Shown here one piece after another: positions 45,457-52,712 of a stretch of 64,000 nt of DNA. The position numbers and the translations under genes are program-made. Origin of the DNA: Pontibacter sp. HSC-36F09 (lineage in GTDB: Bacteria > Bacteroidota > Bacteroidia > Cytophagales > Hymenobacteraceae). Under the pieces are notes generated by a model, which was not told where the DNA came from, did no database searches, and saw only the letters and a program-made list of their open reading frames with translations. Positions within the stretch are counted from its first letter, which is position 1. Each line of letters begins with the position of its first letter. Location: NCBI RefSeq assembly GCF_024171605.1, contig NZ_JALKAA010000008.1:89719-153718 (forward strand). Direction: 5' to 3'.

Positions 45457-46362
45457 CTATACCTTGGGCAGCTTGGTTTCGAGGACCTCGATCTCACGTT
45501 TCGACAATCTGTTTTTATAGCGCACGTTCAATATGACACCCACCAGCACCAGCGCCATCCCTACGTAAGTGGCCAGTTGGAAATGCTCGTCAAACAAGAC
45601 AAAGCCCAGCGAAAGGGCGTAGATAATACCGATGTAGTTCAGGTTGGCCACTTTGGAGATTTCTTCGGCCTGGTACGACATGGTCATGTAGTACTGCCCC
45701 AACTGCGTGAGGATGCCCACCAGCAGCAGAATGCCCCAGTCCCAGCCCTCGGGCTGCACCCAATGAAACAGGGAGTATACTCCTGCAATAGGCAGGGCTA
45801 CCAGCGGAAAGTAAAACACGATCACAAGCGGATGCTCCCGGGTGTTGAGCCGGCGGATGGAGCTGTAAGCCAGTCCTGAGAAAAGGGCGCTCGCCACCCC
45901 CATCCAAACGTAAAGCGAGTCGGCCGTAGCGTCGAGCCCCTCGATGACAATGATCCCCCCAAAAGAAATAGCAAAGAAGACCCACTGCCAGGGCTTGACC
46001 TTCTCTTTTACAATAAAAACACCCAGGATCGTCGTGAAGATCGGGGAGAGGTACTGTATGGTGGCGGCCGTGGCCAGCGGAAGGTTCTGCAGGGTGTTAA
46101 AGAAAAGTACGAGCGCGCTAGAACCTGTCAGGCCGCGCATGATCAACAGCCCCCGGTTATTACCCCACACGCTCACTTTCTGGCGATTCAGCGCAAAATA
46201 GCTAATCACTATCGACACCGCTGACCGGAATAATATTATTTCCATGGCAGGTATATGCGGCACCAGCTTCACGCACACGTTCATGAGCGAGAAAAACAAC
46301 GTGGACAGCAGCATAAACCTGACTCCTTTTGAGAACATACCCGAGTTAATTTTAGAAGCCAC
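45457..46362 (-). CDS. DMT-superfamily (EamA) transporter
   Basis: 301 residues from a GTG at 46362; an ATG at 46338 (MFSKGVRFMLL) is an equally plausible start. Ten helices in two EamA repeats: KGVRFMLLSTLFFSLMNVCVKLV and PHIPAMEIILFRSAVSIVISYFAL begin the first, WMGVASALFSGLAYSSIRRL and VALPIAGVYSLFHW the second. It ends in a basic tail (RYKNRLSKREIEVLETKLPKV). Substrate unknown; this type typically exports amino acids or other small molecules. It is a different subtype from the RarD protein at 41318. Confidence 0.87.
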   Translation of the reverse strand: MASKINSGMFSKGVRFMLLSTLFFSLMNVCVKLVPHIPAMEIILFRSAVSIVISYFALNRQKVSVWGNNRGLLIMRGLTGSSALVLFFNTLQNLPLATAATIQYLSPIFTTILGVFIVKEKVKPWQWVFFAISFGGIIVIEGLDATADSLYVWMGVASALFSGLAYSSIRRLNTREHPLVIVFYFPLVALPIAGVYSLFHWVQPEGWDWGILLLVGILTQLGQYYMTMSYQAEEISKVANLNYIGIIYALSLGFVLFDEHFQLATYVGMALVLVGVILNVRYKNRLSKREIEVLETKLPKV

Positions 46363-46485
46363 AAAGGTGCGGGGAATTCAGATTAGTTGTGTGTTTAATT
46401 GTTAGTTTGTTAACTTGTTTTTAATTGAAAATGCCGCAACTCTTGCACGCTCATACTTGTTTTAAACAGGAGCAAAACGAACGAT

Positions 46486-46965
46486 TTGGAACGACAGAAA
46501 AAACAGAAAACCTATACCCCGAAAGAGGCCCTGATCAAGGCAGCGGCCTACTGTGCCTACCAGGAGCGCACGCAACAGGAAGTGCGCACCAAGCTGTATA
46601 CCTATGGCCTGGAACCTGACGATGTAGAAGAGATCATAGTGCGCCTCGGACAGGAGAAGATGCTGGATGAGGAGCGCTACGCACAGTCCTATGTGCGGGG
46701 CAAGTACGGTCTCAAGAAATGGGGACGCCGCAAGATCACACAAGGCCTTAAAGCTAAAGGCATCTCAGACTACTGCATCAAGCAGGGTTTAAAGGAAATT
46801 GACTACGATGTGTATGAGCAGAATCTGCAGCAGCTCCTCGAGAAGAAAAATGCCACTGAAAAAGAAAAGAATCCCTTCGCCCGCCGCCAAAAGTTGACTT
46901 ATTACCTGGTGAGTAAAGGCTATGAAAGCGATTTGGTGCAGGATGCGCTAAAGAAGCTGGAATGA
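46486..46965 (+). CDS. recX: RecX-family regulatory protein
   Basis: 159 residues from a TTG codon at 46486; no ATG or GTG in frame precedes the conserved part. An AGGAG lies 13 bases before it, a little far and unusual here because this phylum rarely uses that signal. RecX limits RecA filament growth. Three-helix repeats typical of the family are seen: ALIKAAAYCAYQERTQQEVRTKL, EIIVRLGQEKMLDEERYAQSYVRGK and KKWGRRKITQGLKAKGISDYCI. recA is not in the window. The basic C-terminal region includes FARRQKLTYYLVSKGYESDLV. Confidence 0.85.
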   Translation: MERQKKQKTYTPKEALIKAAAYCAYQERTQQEVRTKLYTYGLEPDDVEEIIVRLGQEKMLDEERYAQSYVRGKYGLKKWGRRKITQGLKAKGISDYCIKQGLKEIDYDVYEQNLQQLLEKKNATEKEKNPFARRQKLTYYLVSKGYESDLVQDALKKLE

Positions 46966-47118
46966 ATACTTTTCTGATTATCAGAATATAATAAGGTATT
47001 TCTATATTAGTAGACTGTAATAACCTGTTTCAATAGCTTACCCTCACAGGTATACGATGGAGGCTTGTGTTACATTAGAACCTGTATAGAGAAGTATCAA
47101 CACAAAAACTAACTTAAC

Positions 47119-47364
47119 ATGATGCTAAACAGCCTGTTATTTATCGGTGGACTAGGAGGAGCAGAATTAATGCTCATCTTATTTTTCCTGGGTATTCCTG
47201 CCATTCTGTGGCTATAGGCCTTGGTCGATCTGCTTACAAGCGAATTTGAAAACAGCATCAATAAGCTGATCTGGGTTTTAGTAATCGTTTTTCTGCCCGT
47301 TTTAGGAGCCATACTGTATCTTTTGATAGGGAGAAAGCAGAAAATAAGCCTTTCGGGCCGGTAG
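47119..47364 (+). pseudogene. PLDc_N (phospholipase D-nuclease N-terminal) membrane protein interrupted by an in-frame TAG
   Basis: The frame from ATG 47119 (a second ATG follows at once) reads MMLNSLLFIGGLGGAELMLI and then a hydrophobic segment to IPAILWL, meets TAG at 47215-47217, and continues ALVDLLTSEFENSINKLIWV, then VFLPVLGAILYLLIGRK, to a TAG at 47362. The two halves together match the two-helix PLDc_N fold, including the typical ALVD...NKLIWVL...P-LG-ILYLLIGRK pattern. Amber falls at codon 33 of 81, just inside the domain. It may be a real nonsense mutation or a single-base sequencing error (TGG or CAG at this position would restore it). Missed by length-based gene calling. Confidence 0.72.
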
Positions 47365-47471
47365 CAAGCCCTTAAACTAAACAGCATTGGTACGCTACGC
47401 TCCCATACAAGTGGAGCGACAGCATTGCTTATGGCTGACTAGTGACCATCAAAAAAGCGATTCGGTTGTAA

Positions 47472-48101
47472 TTAACGCTTCCTAGGCATTTCCGGGTTCT
47501 GAATACCCCGCTGCGGAACCAGCACGACTTTACGGCCGGTTATTTCCTCTAAAATTGGCTTCAGTACTTTCTCCGCATTTACCTGCGTCTGGCGCAGGAT
47601 GCCGGAGTTAATGGCCGCTTCCTTCACGTTGGACTCGGCATAACGGTAGCTTTCCTGCACCAGATCGGCATCCTGGAAATAGGTGTTCTCTTTTGAAAAA
47701 ACTTTGGACTTGCTATGATCTATCTTGTAATAGCAAAGTTCGGGTTCCGGTAAACTGATCTGCACCAGCGAATCGCCTTGGAAGCGGATGTCATGTTCGG
47801 TCAGTTTCGTAAAATCAATGCAGCCCACGGCCTCTCCCGTCACGATCAGCACCACCTTCGAATTGGGTACCCAGCGCGAGACGTTTTTCTCGTACTCCAC
47901 CACATCTTTGAAATTATAGCGCACCAGCTCCATCTTCCCGAGCTCTTCCACAGTGGTCAGGATGGTGTTGTGGTTGACGATGATTTCGGGTTGTTTCTCG
48001 TCGGGACCAAAGGTGTCTTTCACTTGTCGCCAGACGTACCAACCCACTACGAGCAGCAGGATGAAGGGCAGCAGACGGAACAAGGATCGGATGAGGGGCA
48101 T
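47472..48101 (-). CDS. DUF4230 membrane-anchored protein
   Basis: 209 residues. One N-terminal membrane anchor (SLFRLLPFILLLVVGWYVW, about 5-23) and a soluble domain with TILTTVEELGKMELVRYNFKDVVEYE, where DUF4230 proteins carry the same pattern, and GEAVGCIDFTKL. The remainder holds SLPEPELCYYKIDHSKSKVFSKE, also typical. The N-terminal anchor and folded domain suggest a periplasmic protein. Function unknown. It is minus-strand, downstream of the PLP enzyme gene by 68 bases. Confidence 0.85.
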   Translation of the reverse strand: MPLIRSLFRLLPFILLLVVGWYVWRQVKDTFGPDEKQPEIIVNHNTILTTVEELGKMELVRYNFKDVVEYEKNVSRWVPNSKVVLIVTGEAVGCIDFTKLTEHDIRFQGDSLVQISLPEPELCYYKIDHSKSKVFSKENTYFQDADLVQESYRYAESNVKEAAINSGILRQTQVNAEKVLKPILEEITGRKVVLVPQRGIQNPEMPRKR

Positions 48102-48169
48102 GAGCAGCTTTTTGTCAGTTGTGATAACTACGGTCTACACAGCAATTATGGTGCTAAAGTTCAAATCAG

Positions 48170-49069
48170 CTACAGGGCTATACCCAGCCTTTCCTGAAAA
48201 CCGGCATTACCCTGCAATCCGCCGGTATGCACCGCCACAATGCGACTGCCTTTCGGGAAGTAACCTTTCCGGATCAGATCAATTAAGCCAAAGAACATTT
48301 TACCTGTATAAACAGGCTCTAGCGGCAGCTGGTGCTCCTGCTGAAAGCTGCGCATAAAGTCCAGCAATTCTGGTTTTACTTTGGCATAGCCGCCGAAATG
48401 ATAATCAGTGATCAGTTGCCAGTTGTCGTAGTGCTGCCCGTTATACCTGTCGATCAACTGATCGATCTCCTCCTTCAGGAATTCTCCACCCTTCAAAGCC
48501 GGAAAGCCTAACACCTGCCTTTCGCCTCTAAGTCCGGCGATGATACCGGCTATCGTACCACCTGTGCCACTGGCACAGCAGATGTAGTCGAAATCAATAG
48601 CGATGTCTGACACAATTTCAGTGCAGCCTTTCACGGCCAGAGCATTGGTGCCGCCTTCCGGTATGATGTAAGGATTGCCAAACTGCTCTGCCAGTTGCGC
48701 CAGGTATACGAGGTCAGCTTTCTGCCGGTAAGCCTCGCGGGAAATGTAGTGCAGTTCCATACCTGCCGAAGTGGCAAACGTGAGTGTGGGGTTGAGCGGC
48801 AGGTGCTCCTCTCCCCGGATGATGCCGATGGTCTTGAAACCGAACTCCTGCCCAGCCGCTGCTACGGCCGCGATGTGGTTGGAGTAGGCCCCGCCAAAGG
48901 TCAGCAGCGTGTCGTGTTGCAGCCGCTTTGCCTCCTGTAGGTTGTATTTGAGTTTTCGCCACTTATTGCCCGAAATGGTGGGGTGCAACAGATCCTCCCG
49001 CTTTACCCAAAGCGCTATACCTTGCTCCTCCCAAAGCGGACTGTGCAGTTGGTGCAGTGGTGCTTCCAT
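48170..49069 (-). CDS. 1-aminocyclopropane-1-carboxylate deaminase / D-cysteine desulfhydrase family
   Basis: 299 residues, a fold-type II PLP enzyme. The motif SGNKWRKLKYNL holds the PLP Lys36; LLTFGGAYSNHIAAVAAAG with the Ser-Asn-His of the substrate site follows, and the phosphate loop is CCASGTGGTIAGIIAGL. Family members break D-cysteine or ACC to ammonia plus a keto acid; which one is used cannot be told from the motifs alone, though most Bacteroidota homologues are annotated as the desulfhydrase/deaminase group without assay. No regulator or sulfur gene is adjacent. It lies between yfhO-like and DUF4230 genes. Confidence 0.87.
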   Translation of the reverse strand: MEAPLHQLHSPLWEEQGIALWVKREDLLHPTISGNKWRKLKYNLQEAKRLQHDTLLTFGGAYSNHIAAVAAAGQEFGFKTIGIIRGEEHLPLNPTLTFATSAGMELHYISREAYRQKADLVYLAQLAEQFGNPYIIPEGGTNALAVKGCTEIVSDIAIDFDYICCASGTGGTIAGIIAGLRGERQVLGFPALKGGEFLKEEIDQLIDRYNGQHYDNWQLITDYHFGGYAKVKPELLDFMRSFQQEHQLPLEPVYTGKMFFGLIDLIRKGYFPKGSRIVAVHTGGLQGNAGFQERLGIAL

Positions 49070-49082
49070 GTGGCTTAAAACA

Positions 49083-49111
49083 AAGGCCCCGATCTACAAA
49101 AACGGGGCCTT
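49083..49111 (-). terminator. Terminator of the YfhO-like gene
   Basis: AAGGCCCCG (49083-49091) pairs with CGGGGCCTT (49103-49111) over an 11-base loop; on the minus strand the stem is followed by TGTTTTAA. It is immediately after the YfhO-like stop and before the PLP enzyme gene. Confidence 0.85.
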
Positions 49112-49114
49112 AAT

Positions 49115-51559
49115 TTATACGATCACTTCTTTTTCTACTTCTTCAGGCTTGCGGCGCAAACTGTAAAAAATAGCCCCTCCGATCACCAATAAAAGCAAGA
49201 TGGAAGAGATCAAGGATACGGTATTGCCAATCGCATAGGATTTTGGCTCAAACTTAAACTGAATGGTGTGTTTTCCGGCCGGCACTTCCATGGCTCGCAG
49301 GATGTAGTTCACCCGAATGTGGTCCACCGGTTGCCCGTCCAGGTAGGCTTGCCAGCCATCTGCGTAGTATACCTCCGAGAATACGGCCAGACCGTTTTGC
49401 GATGCATTCACCGCATAGGTGAGGGCATTTGGCTGGTATTCGGTCAGCCCGATCGTGGACCCTTCCGCGTTGTAGCTGGTGGCTGATGTCTTGAACTTCG
49501 ACGCGTCCACCACAGCCGTCGTGCTGGCATCCAGCCCGTTCAAAGCTTCGATCTCTTCATCCGGATTGTTCACCGTTTTCACCTCGCTCACAAACCAGGC
49601 ATTGCCCAAGGCGCCCGGCACGCGCTGCACCGGCTGCTGTTGATCACCCGTAATCACATAGCGGGTATTGAGCATTCGCAGCACTTCCAGGTTATTTTGG
49701 GCGATGTGGCGGTCAATTACATCCTGGTAGCGGCGCAACTTGGCACCATGGTAACCACCTACCGATTTATGGAAGTAAGAGGTACGGGCATCGTTAAACG
49801 GATTTGGCAGGTATAGCACGCGGTAGTGCGGGTCTTTATCCTGCAGAATCATTTGGTCGGCTTTCGTTGGCTGGAAGTAGTTCTCCACCACACGCTTTTC
49901 AAAATCACCGTCATTGAGGTATCGCTTGTTCACGCTCCACAAATCCACGAGTATCAGCAAACCTATACCTGCCATCGCCATAGTGGCCGACAGTTTGTTT
50001 TTCAGATACAGGTATAGCAGTCCGAAGGCTAGGACGATAAAGACGAATGCACGTAGAGCATCGGAACGCATCATGCTTTCGCGGTCGGCACGTATGGCGT
50101 CGAGCGGGAAGTAAGACTGCTGCAGCTGCGCATCTACAGCACCCACGAAGCTGGCTGAGCCGGCAAACAGCCATACCAGCAGGCAGACACCGGCGGTTAT
50201 ACCTGCTGAGATCATCAGTTTTTTGTCCAGGTCTTTGATCTGATGACGATCACGGATGACTTTGTAAAGCGCCAGTATACCTAACAGTGGCATCGTGATC
50301 TGCGCAATAATTAGTGCCGAAGAAACCGCCCTGAACTTGTTGTAGCCCGGGAAGTAGTCGAACATGAAGTAGTTGAATGCCTCAAAATTCTTGCCCCAGG
50401 CGAGCACAATCGACAGGATAGTAGCGACCAGCAACCAGATACGGGTAGGTTTATGGACGATAAAAAGGCCCAGCACGAAAAGGAAGACGATGATCGCCCC
50501 TACGTATACCGGACCACTCGTCATGGGCTGCGGTCCCCAGTAAGTCGGCAAGCCCTGCTCGAGCGCCTGCTCTGCCTGCATCGGTGGCATACCGAGGCCG
50601 AGTAAAGCCTCGTAACTTTGCGAGTCCTTGTCAAGGCGGGTGTTGCTGCTGCTTCCACCATAAAAATCAGGTATAAGCAACGTAATGGTTTCGCCTACGC
50701 CATAGCTCCAGCTAAAGGCATAGTCCCGGTCGAGTCCGCTGGAGGTTTTATCGCCACTGTTGGCCACGCTCAACTCAGACTTGCCGCGTATACTGTGCTG
50801 GCTATATTCAGCCACGGTATAGAGTCTGCCGAAGTTAACGCCCACAGCCAACACAGCCGCTATACCTAGCACCAGTCCACGCTTGATCAGGTCAGCAATT
50901 CTACCTTCTTTTATGGCATAGATCAGCTCCACCACCATCCATACCAGCACCATCAGGAGCATGTAATAGGTCATTTGGAGGTGGTTGAAGTGCAGGTTGA
51001 GCGTGAGGGCCAGCGCGAAAATAGCCGCCCCTATCCACACATTTCGCCGGAGAGCATAGAACATACCAGCCAGCACGAGTGGAATATAGGCAATGGTGAG
51101 CGACTTTGTATTGTGGCCCGCCTCCAGAATGATGAAGTTGTAGGACGTAAAGGCAATGGCAATAGCACCGATAATGGATACCCAGGTATTGAGCCGCAAC
51201 GTGACCAGCAAAATGTAGGCGCAGAGCAGCGTAATGAAGATATTGCCTGCCATAGCCGGCATATTGAAGGTCAGAATGCTATGGATGTAGCCCGATAGGT
51301 CGCCGGAATAGCGGGTGTTGATCAGGTACGAAGGCATGCCGCTGAACATGGAGTTGGTCCAGAGGGTTTCTTCGCCGGTGGCCTCGCGGTAGTCTTGTAT
51401 CTCTTTGGCGCCGCCCTTAAACTGCAGGATGTCATGCTGCGCCATCGCCTTGTCCTCAAACAGGACAGGAGCGAAGTATACGGTGGTAAGAACAAGGAAA
51501 ATCAGGATCGCGATGAGGTGCGGAAGCACATCGCGCTTAAAGTCAATAGAAGCTGTCAT
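49115..51559 (-). CDS. YfhO-family membrane protein
   Basis: 814 residues. About a dozen membrane helices, starting near residue 15 (LIAILIFLVLTTVYFAPVLF) and ending with SLISSILLLLVIGGAIFYSL. Segments such as WTNSMFSGMPSYL, ITLLIPDFYGGSSSN and FAEVYYADGWQAYLDGQPV (here FSEVYYADGWQAY) are typical of bacterial YfhO, a GT-C-like family. In Gram-positives YfhO glycosylates lipoteichoic acid; the substrate in Bacteroidota is not known. The C-terminal periplasmic beta-rich region (about 610-770) is large. It lies downstream of the 163-bp palindromic element, with 17 bases between the start codon and the element's end. Confidence 0.87.
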   Translation of the reverse strand: MTASIDFKRDVLPHLIAILIFLVLTTVYFAPVLFEDKAMAQHDILQFKGGAKEIQDYREATGEETLWTNSMFSGMPSYLINTRYSGDLSGYIHSILTFNMPAMAGNIFITLLCAYILLVTLRLNTWVSIIGAIAIAFTSYNFIILEAGHNTKSLTIAYIPLVLAGMFYALRRNVWIGAAIFALALTLNLHFNHLQMTYYMLLMVLVWMVVELIYAIKEGRIADLIKRGLVLGIAAVLAVGVNFGRLYTVAEYSQHSIRGKSELSVANSGDKTSSGLDRDYAFSWSYGVGETITLLIPDFYGGSSSNTRLDKDSQSYEALLGLGMPPMQAEQALEQGLPTYWGPQPMTSGPVYVGAIIVFLFVLGLFIVHKPTRIWLLVATILSIVLAWGKNFEAFNYFMFDYFPGYNKFRAVSSALIIAQITMPLLGILALYKVIRDRHQIKDLDKKLMISAGITAGVCLLVWLFAGSASFVGAVDAQLQQSYFPLDAIRADRESMMRSDALRAFVFIVLAFGLLYLYLKNKLSATMAMAGIGLLILVDLWSVNKRYLNDGDFEKRVVENYFQPTKADQMILQDKDPHYRVLYLPNPFNDARTSYFHKSVGGYHGAKLRRYQDVIDRHIAQNNLEVLRMLNTRYVITGDQQQPVQRVPGALGNAWFVSEVKTVNNPDEEIEALNGLDASTTAVVDASKFKTSATSYNAEGSTIGLTEYQPNALTYAVNASQNGLAVFSEVYYADGWQAYLDGQPVDHIRVNYILRAMEVPAGKHTIQFKFEPKSYAIGNTVSLISSILLLLVIGGAIFYSLRRKPEEVEKEVIV

Positions 51560-51576
51560 ATCTTTCAGGAAACCTT

Positions 51577-51739
51577 AGAGCATGTTTAAAATTCATCCTT
51601 TGCACTGCAAACTGCTCATAATTGAACCTGACTTTATGCTTTTTTCGTCGCATAGCGCTGCTATGCAACTCTAAAATCATTGCGTCAGAACCCGCTCTGA
51701 CCATTTTTCGCTTGCAAATACGAAATTTAAATATGCTCT
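51577..51739. repeat. 163-bp imperfect palindrome, MITE-like element
   Basis: The left end AGAGCATGTTTAAAATTC is matched on the other strand by the right end (AGAGCATATTTAAATTTC, 16 of 18 positions). The perfect inner pair GCATAGC (51650-51656) / GCTATGC (51660-51666) has its centre at 51658, exactly the centre of the whole element. Intermediate parts also match imperfectly (for example GAACCTGACTTTATGC against GGTTCTGACGCAATGA). The length, symmetry, absence of an ORF and intergenic position fit a small non-autonomous transposable or extragenic palindromic element. Clear target-site duplications were not seen. Confidence 0.72.
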
Positions 51740-51765
51740 TTGAATAGAGCTGAAAGATAGGCTTT

Positions 51766-52038
51766 TTATTTTATTTCTTCATAATCGACGTACTGGCCGC
51801 CATTGAAATCCTTACGGTCAGGTTGCTCCGGCACATAGTCGATCTTGACATCGCCCTGTCGCCGGCTATTGCCATTTGTTTGCGGTTCAGGACGTGGCTG
51901 GTTCATGTTAGAATAGAAGAAAGTGCCGTTGCGCAGACTCTTCTTAACAAAGAAGGCCAGCAGCCAGCGAAAAAGGAATGGGGCCATCATTCGGATAAAA
52001 AAGATAACGAGTAAGGTAACGAATATGAATTTGATCAT
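51766..52038 (-). CDS. DUF4834 small membrane protein
   Basis: 90 residues. A hydrophobic N-terminal segment (IKFIFVTLLVIFFIRMMAPFLFRWLLAFFVKK, about 2-33) is followed by a polar tail rich in Asn, Gln, Pro and Arg ending YVDYEEIK. This shape and the closing Y-V-D-Y-E-E motif match DUF4834 proteins of Bacteroidota, whose function is unknown. It is minus-strand, upstream of the YfhO-like gene, separated by the palindromic element, and preceded by a 670-base region without genes. Confidence 0.75.
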   Translation of the reverse strand: MIKFIFVTLLVIFFIRMMAPFLFRWLLAFFVKKSLRNGTFFYSNMNQPRPEPQTNGNSRRQGDVKIDYVPEQPDRKDFNGGQYVDYEEIK

Positions 52039-52660
52039 GATAGTCGGTTAAGGTATAGCCAGCATATGGCCAGCTAGTTGTTAACAAAAACAGTACCTGT
52101 TCAGATACAATTCCCCTGCCAAAAAGTTTTTCCTGTCATTTCGGCGGGGCTTATGCAAAGGTAAGGATTTTGAAATCGGCTTGAAAATGGGAATATGGGT
52201 GGAAATATTCTTCCTTCGTCGGGAATGGTTTCGGGATGTGAGTTACAGGGAGGATTGTGGTCGCCTTTAAATTGCCTGAATCAGGATTTTCGTGCAAAAT
52301 TGACATCCCCCTGCCCCCTTCAAAGGGGGACTTCTGCTACTGCTAATTTGTAGGTATAAGCGTTGTAGCACACGCCACTGGCAGGTATAGCAAGACTAAC
52401 TTGCCCCTTAAGCTATGAAAAAGACAGCATTAGCCCGGTGCACAAAATGACAATACACTGTTTGAGCGGTCAGCGAGTTGGGAGCGTCTTGACTTTTTTG
52501 CCTACTTTGGGGGAAGGGGCCCTCGATTTGTGTCAAGACAAAAAGTAGGGCCCGCCCGGCCAGGGCAAGCTACAGAGCAACTCGGTTCGCTATACCTACA
52601 AAAGCCGCTGCGTTAGCCAGAGGTAGTCGAAAACACACTTTTACTATACCACTAAAAACA
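52039..52660. other. Gene-free region with short repeats, between carB terminator and DUF4834
   Basis: About 620 bases with no supported gene. It contains a small stem CCCCCTT-CA-AAGGGGG at 52314-52329, two AGGTATA motifs (52352, 52384), and a candidate repeat element (52468-52590, listed separately). A CAAAGGTA at 52156 (TACCTTTG on the minus strand) fits a -7 box for the DUF4834 gene without a matching -33. Confidence 0.5.
52468..52590. repeat. Candidate short intergenic repeat with inverted ends
   Basis: Ends CGAGTTG (52474-52480) and CAACTCG (52578-52584) are inverted. Inside are two further inverted pieces: CTTGACTTTTTTGCCTACTTT on the left and TCAAGACAAAAAGTAGG on the right, which share TCTTGA/TCAAGA and CCTACTTT/AAAGTAGG. 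The block has no ORF and is GC-rich near its centre, unlike the AT-rich surroundings. I believe similar CTTGACTTTTTTG...CAAAAAGTAGG pieces occur in other genomes of this group, but that is memory, not a search. Confidence 0.45.
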
Positions 52661-52692
52661 AAAAGCCCTCTCCTTTTCAGAAGAGGGCTTTT
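52661..52692 (-). terminator. Terminator of carB
   Basis: AAAAGCCCTCT (52661-52671) pairs with AGAGGGCTTTT (52682-52692) over a 10-base loop; on the minus strand it is followed by TGTTTTTAG. It is 20 bases past the carB stop. Confidence 0.92.
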
Positions 52693-52712
52693 GCATATTT
52701 CATTACGGCTCA

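Noticed and set aside
46973..46988. TTCTGATTATCAGAA inverted repeat after recX
   Set aside because: AT-rich 7-bp arms with almost no loop and no T-run; neither a terminator nor a clear operator.
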